The notes below the pieces were generated by a model that worked only from the letters and a program-made list of their open reading frames with translations, ran no database searches and was not told the origin of the DNA. The position numbers and the translations under genes are program-made. Below, one piece after another: positions 5,405-7,153 of a stretch of 7,153 bases of DNA (positions within the stretch are counted from its first letter, which is position 1; every line of letters begins with the position of its first letter). This stretch comes from Flavobacteriales bacterium UBA7519 (GTDB taxonomy: Bacteria; Bacteroidota; Bacteroidia; Flavobacteriales; Weeksellaceae): positions 890-8,042 of the forward strand of contig DLND01000019.1 of assembly GCA_002476905.1 (NCBI GenBank), in the 5' to 3' direction.

Positions 5405-6666
5405 AGTTTAATTTTTAGTCTCTTAATTATTTCGTTAGCAGTTGCTTGAATAGCAGGTACAGCAACTGAATTACCAAATTGTTTATAGGCAGAAGCATCA
5501 GCAACAGGAATTAAGTAATTATCTGGAAAGCCTTGCAATCTTGCCCATTCTCTCGGTGTCATTTTTCTAATTCCTTCACGATTTACTTCACCTTTTATGT
5601 GAGTGGTTGGTGTGAAGTCTGTGATTCTATGATCTAAAACTAAATTACGTTCTCTTCCCATTCCACCAACAACTATTGCATTGCTAATTCCATCATCAGG
5701 AATTATTGCATAACCAAACCCATTTCCTTTTCCTTCGTGTCTTGCTTTATGATTTTTTAATGTTTCTACATATTGAGTTGACAAATAATATTTAGTTGCA
5801 GGAACTTCTTTTTCTTTAATATCAGCAAAAGTAACTTTTTCGCCAGTTGGTTCTGGATAAGTGAATTCAGTAACCCCTGTACTTGGATGAAAACCTACAA
5901 TATAGATTCTTTCTCTATTTTGCGGAACTCCAAAATCTTTAGCATTTATAATTTGTGGTTCGGGAACAAAATACCCTAAATCATTTCTTAAAACGTTTAA
6001 AATTGTTGCCAAAGTTTTTCCTCCATTATGATTACGTAAACCTTTTACATTTTCAAGAAAAATCGCTTTTGGTTGTTTGCGTTTGATAATTTCTGCTACG
6101 TCAAAAAATAAAGTTCCTCTTGTATCTTCAAATCCACCACGTTTACCAGCAATAGAAAAGGCTTGACACGGAAATCCAGCGCAAAGCACTTGAAATCCAT
6201 CAGGAATATATTTTTTGGTTTCCTCTTTTGTAATATCTCCAAAAGGAGTTTCTCCAAAATTGGCTTTATAAGTTCGTTTTGCATCTTTATCCCACTCACT
6301 TGTAAAGACGCATTCACCACCTAGATTCTGCAATGCCAAACGAAAGCCTCCAATACCAGCAAATAAATCTATAAATTCAAATTTGGGTAAGTCAACAGCT
6401 GGAAAAGGAATTTCAAAAGTATCAAATATCCCATATTGCAAAGCTTCTTCTGCTACTTGTTGCGTCACTTCTACATCTGGATATTTTGTCTCTAGAATTT
6501 CTTTGGTAAATTCAACTGCTCCGACTTTATAGTTTTTCGCAGTTTTCTTAGAATTGTATAAATAGTGAGAAAGGATGGCTTCTTGATTATTATCCGGTTC
6601 AACTAATTTTATTCTAAACTGCTTGTTTCCAAACGTTTCTAATGATATTTTTTCTGTCAAGTCCAT
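5401..6666 (-). CDS. HpaII-like DNA (cytosine-5) methyltransferase (CCGG)
   Basis: From the ATG at 6666 this is 421 aa. All C5-methyltransferase motifs are present (numbers from that ATG): I FIDLFAGIGGF (98-108) for S-adenosylmethionine, IV GFPCQAFS with catalytic Cys167, VI ENV (205-207), VIII QNRER (249-253), a target-recognition region around 260-364, IX KMTPREWARLQGFPD, and X KQFGNSVAVPAI (395-406). The target region (GNGFGYAIIPDDG, VVGGMGRERNL, DHRITDFTPTT) is almost that of M.HpaII as I remember it, implying methylation of the inner C of CCGG. The first ~95 residues have no counterpart in M.HpaII and are unexplained. I chose ATG 6666 because AAGGA (6678-6674) sits seven bases before it; a TTG at 6699 is an alternative. 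The frame is open further upstream to 6927 and carries the end of a Vsr domain, so the gene may once have been, or may still be by slippage, a Vsr-methyltransferase fusion. Confidence 0.93.
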   Translation of the reverse strand: MDLTEKISLETFGNKQFRIKLVEPDNNQEAILSHYLYNSKKTAKNYKVGAVEFTKEILETKYPDVEVTQQVAEEALQYGIFDTFEIPFPAVDLPKFEFIDLFAGIGGFRLALQNLGGECVFTSEWDKDAKRTYKANFGETPFGDITKEETKKYIPDGFQVLCAGFPCQAFSIAGKRGGFEDTRGTLFFDVAEIIKRKQPKAIFLENVKGLRNHNGGKTLATILNVLRNDLGYFVPEPQIINAKDFGVPQNRERIYIVGFHPSTGVTEFTYPEPTGEKVTFADIKEKEVPATKYYLSTQYVETLKNHKARHEGKGNGFGYAIIPDDGISNAIVVGGMGRERNLVLDHRITDFTPTTHIKGEVNREGIRKMTPREWARLQGFPDNYLIPVADASAYKQFGNSVAVPAIQATANEIIKRLKIKL

Positions 6667-7081
6667 TTTCAATTCCTTAATCGCATTTTCAATTTGCAAG
6701 ATGCAATTTAGTAATTCTTTCTCGATTTCTTTGCTCCAAAATCGTAAGATCGTCCAACCTTGTTTTGCTAATTCTTCATTAACTTGAATATCTCTTTGGA
6801 TGTTTCTTTCAATTTTTTTATTCCAAAATTCTTGGTTTGTTTTAAGGTCGTTTTTGCGTTCAAACCAATCTTTTCCGTGCCAAAATTCGCCGTCAATAAA
6901 GATTGCAAGTTTAATTTTTTTTGAATGTTAAGTCTGGTTTTCCGAAAACGGTTATGTTATTTTTTCTATAACGATGACCCCGTGCAAACAATGTCTTAGC
7001 CAACAAAAGTTCGGGTTTTGTCCCAGTGGATTTGTTGGCCTGCATATTTTTTCTTCTTTGCTCTTTGGTCAATTTGTCCAT
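6667..7081 (-). pseudogene. vsr: Vsr-type T:G mismatch endonuclease, frameshifted at an A8 run
   Basis: The frame opens at ATG 7081 and gives a Vsr N-terminus (MDKLTKEQRRKNMQANKSTG, KPELLLAK, FGKPDLTFKK). It then meets TAA at 6913-6911, straight after a run of eight A (6922-6915), for a product of 56 aa. Dropping one A continues Vsr perfectly: IKLAIFIDGEFWHGKDW, NQEFWNKKIERNIQRD, GWTILRFWSKEIE. In the repaired numbering E24, D50, F66, W67 and H68 line up with E. coli Vsr E25, catalytic D51, F67, W68 and H69. H64 is replaced by D63 and the zinc Cys66 by E65, as in zinc-free Vsr relatives. The break separates D50 from the FWH motif, so the 56-aa product cannot be active. The repaired frame has no stop before the methyltransferase and joins it in frame. 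Vsr nicks beside T in T:G mismatches arising from deaminated 5-methylcytosine, fitting a CCGG methylation system. Sequencing error, recent mutation and slippage decoding cannot be told apart here. Confidence 0.88.
6674..6678 (-). promoter_or_regulatory. Shine-Dalgarno-like site of the methyltransferase
   Basis: AAGGA on the minus strand ends seven bases before ATG 6666, ideal spacing for a ribosome binding site. Such sites are uncommon in this phylum, so it helps choose this start over TTG 6699. It would let the methyltransferase be made even when the vsr frame is broken. Confidence 0.5.
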
Positions 7082-7108
7082 TTGTCATTATTGAAAAATG
7101 AATTGTGT

Positions 7109-7153
7109 TTACTTCAACTTCTCAGCAATATACTTCGCCGTAAAAGACTTTTT
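7109..7153 (-). CDS. C-terminal end of an unidentified upstream gene (partial)
   Basis: On the minus strand the last 45 bases of the window read KKSFTAKYIAEKLK and then TAA (7111-7109), 27 bases before the vsr start codon. The lysine-rich amphipathic end looks like a genuine C-terminus, but 14 residues are too few to name a family. It runs off the window. The spacing would allow co-transcription with the restriction cassette, and no promoter consensus is visible in the short gap. Confidence 0.4.
   Translation of the reverse strand, partial: KKSFTAKYIAEKLK

Noticed and set aside
7086..7088. ATG at 7088 as the vsr start
   Set aside because: It is in another frame and does not give Vsr sequence; ATG 7081 opens directly into the Vsr N-terminal pattern.

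Overview
The window looks like chromosomal DNA of a Chryseobacterium/Elizabethkingia-type flavobacterium (Bacteroidota). The DNA is AT-rich, most starts lack Shine-Dalgarno sequences, candidate TAnnTTTG promoter elements are present, and the first gene is a close relative of the PafA phosphatase of Elizabethkingia meningoseptica. All identifications are from memory of protein families; no search was run.

Left part (1-3600, plus strand): three ordinary genes, each apparently its own transcription unit. They are pafA (secreted alkaline phosphatase, 108-1754), a TIGR02757/DUF2400 protein (1978-2748) and a YceI-family lipoprotein (2927-3595). The two gaps flanking the DUF2400 gene each carry a diverged copy of the same long hairpin repeat, and the stem differences are matched on both arms. 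A clear intrinsic terminator with a GAGA tetraloop follows yceI.

Middle (3596-4007): a gene-free convergent zone. It holds the yceI terminator, a REP-like fragment, two hairpins that read as terminators for the minus strand, and a perfect palindrome made of two head-to-head TTATCCACA (DnaA-box consensus) sequences.

Right part (4008-7111, minus strand, visibly AT-richer): an HpaII-type (CCGG) restriction-modification cassette. In transcription order it has a Vsr-type mismatch endonuclease reading frame, an M.HpaII-like cytosine-C5 methyltransferase, an unrecognised 105-aa protein and an R.HpaII-like endonuclease. The last three are joined by ATGA start/stop overlaps. The vsr frame is broken by one extra base in a run of eight A. 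If that base is removed, vsr reads with no stop straight into the methyltransferase, giving a predicted 559-aa Vsr-methyltransferase fusion. The enzymes would work together: the methyltransferase marks CCGG, the nuclease cuts unmarked CCGG, and Vsr would repair T:G mismatches left when 5-methylcytosine deaminates. The window ends in the last 14 codons of another minus-strand gene.

The points most worth following are the broken or slippage-dependent Vsr-methyltransferase fusion, the translationally coupled 105-aa orphan between M and R, the extra N-terminal domain of the methyltransferase, and a DNA-glycosylase-like signature in the DUF2400 protein.
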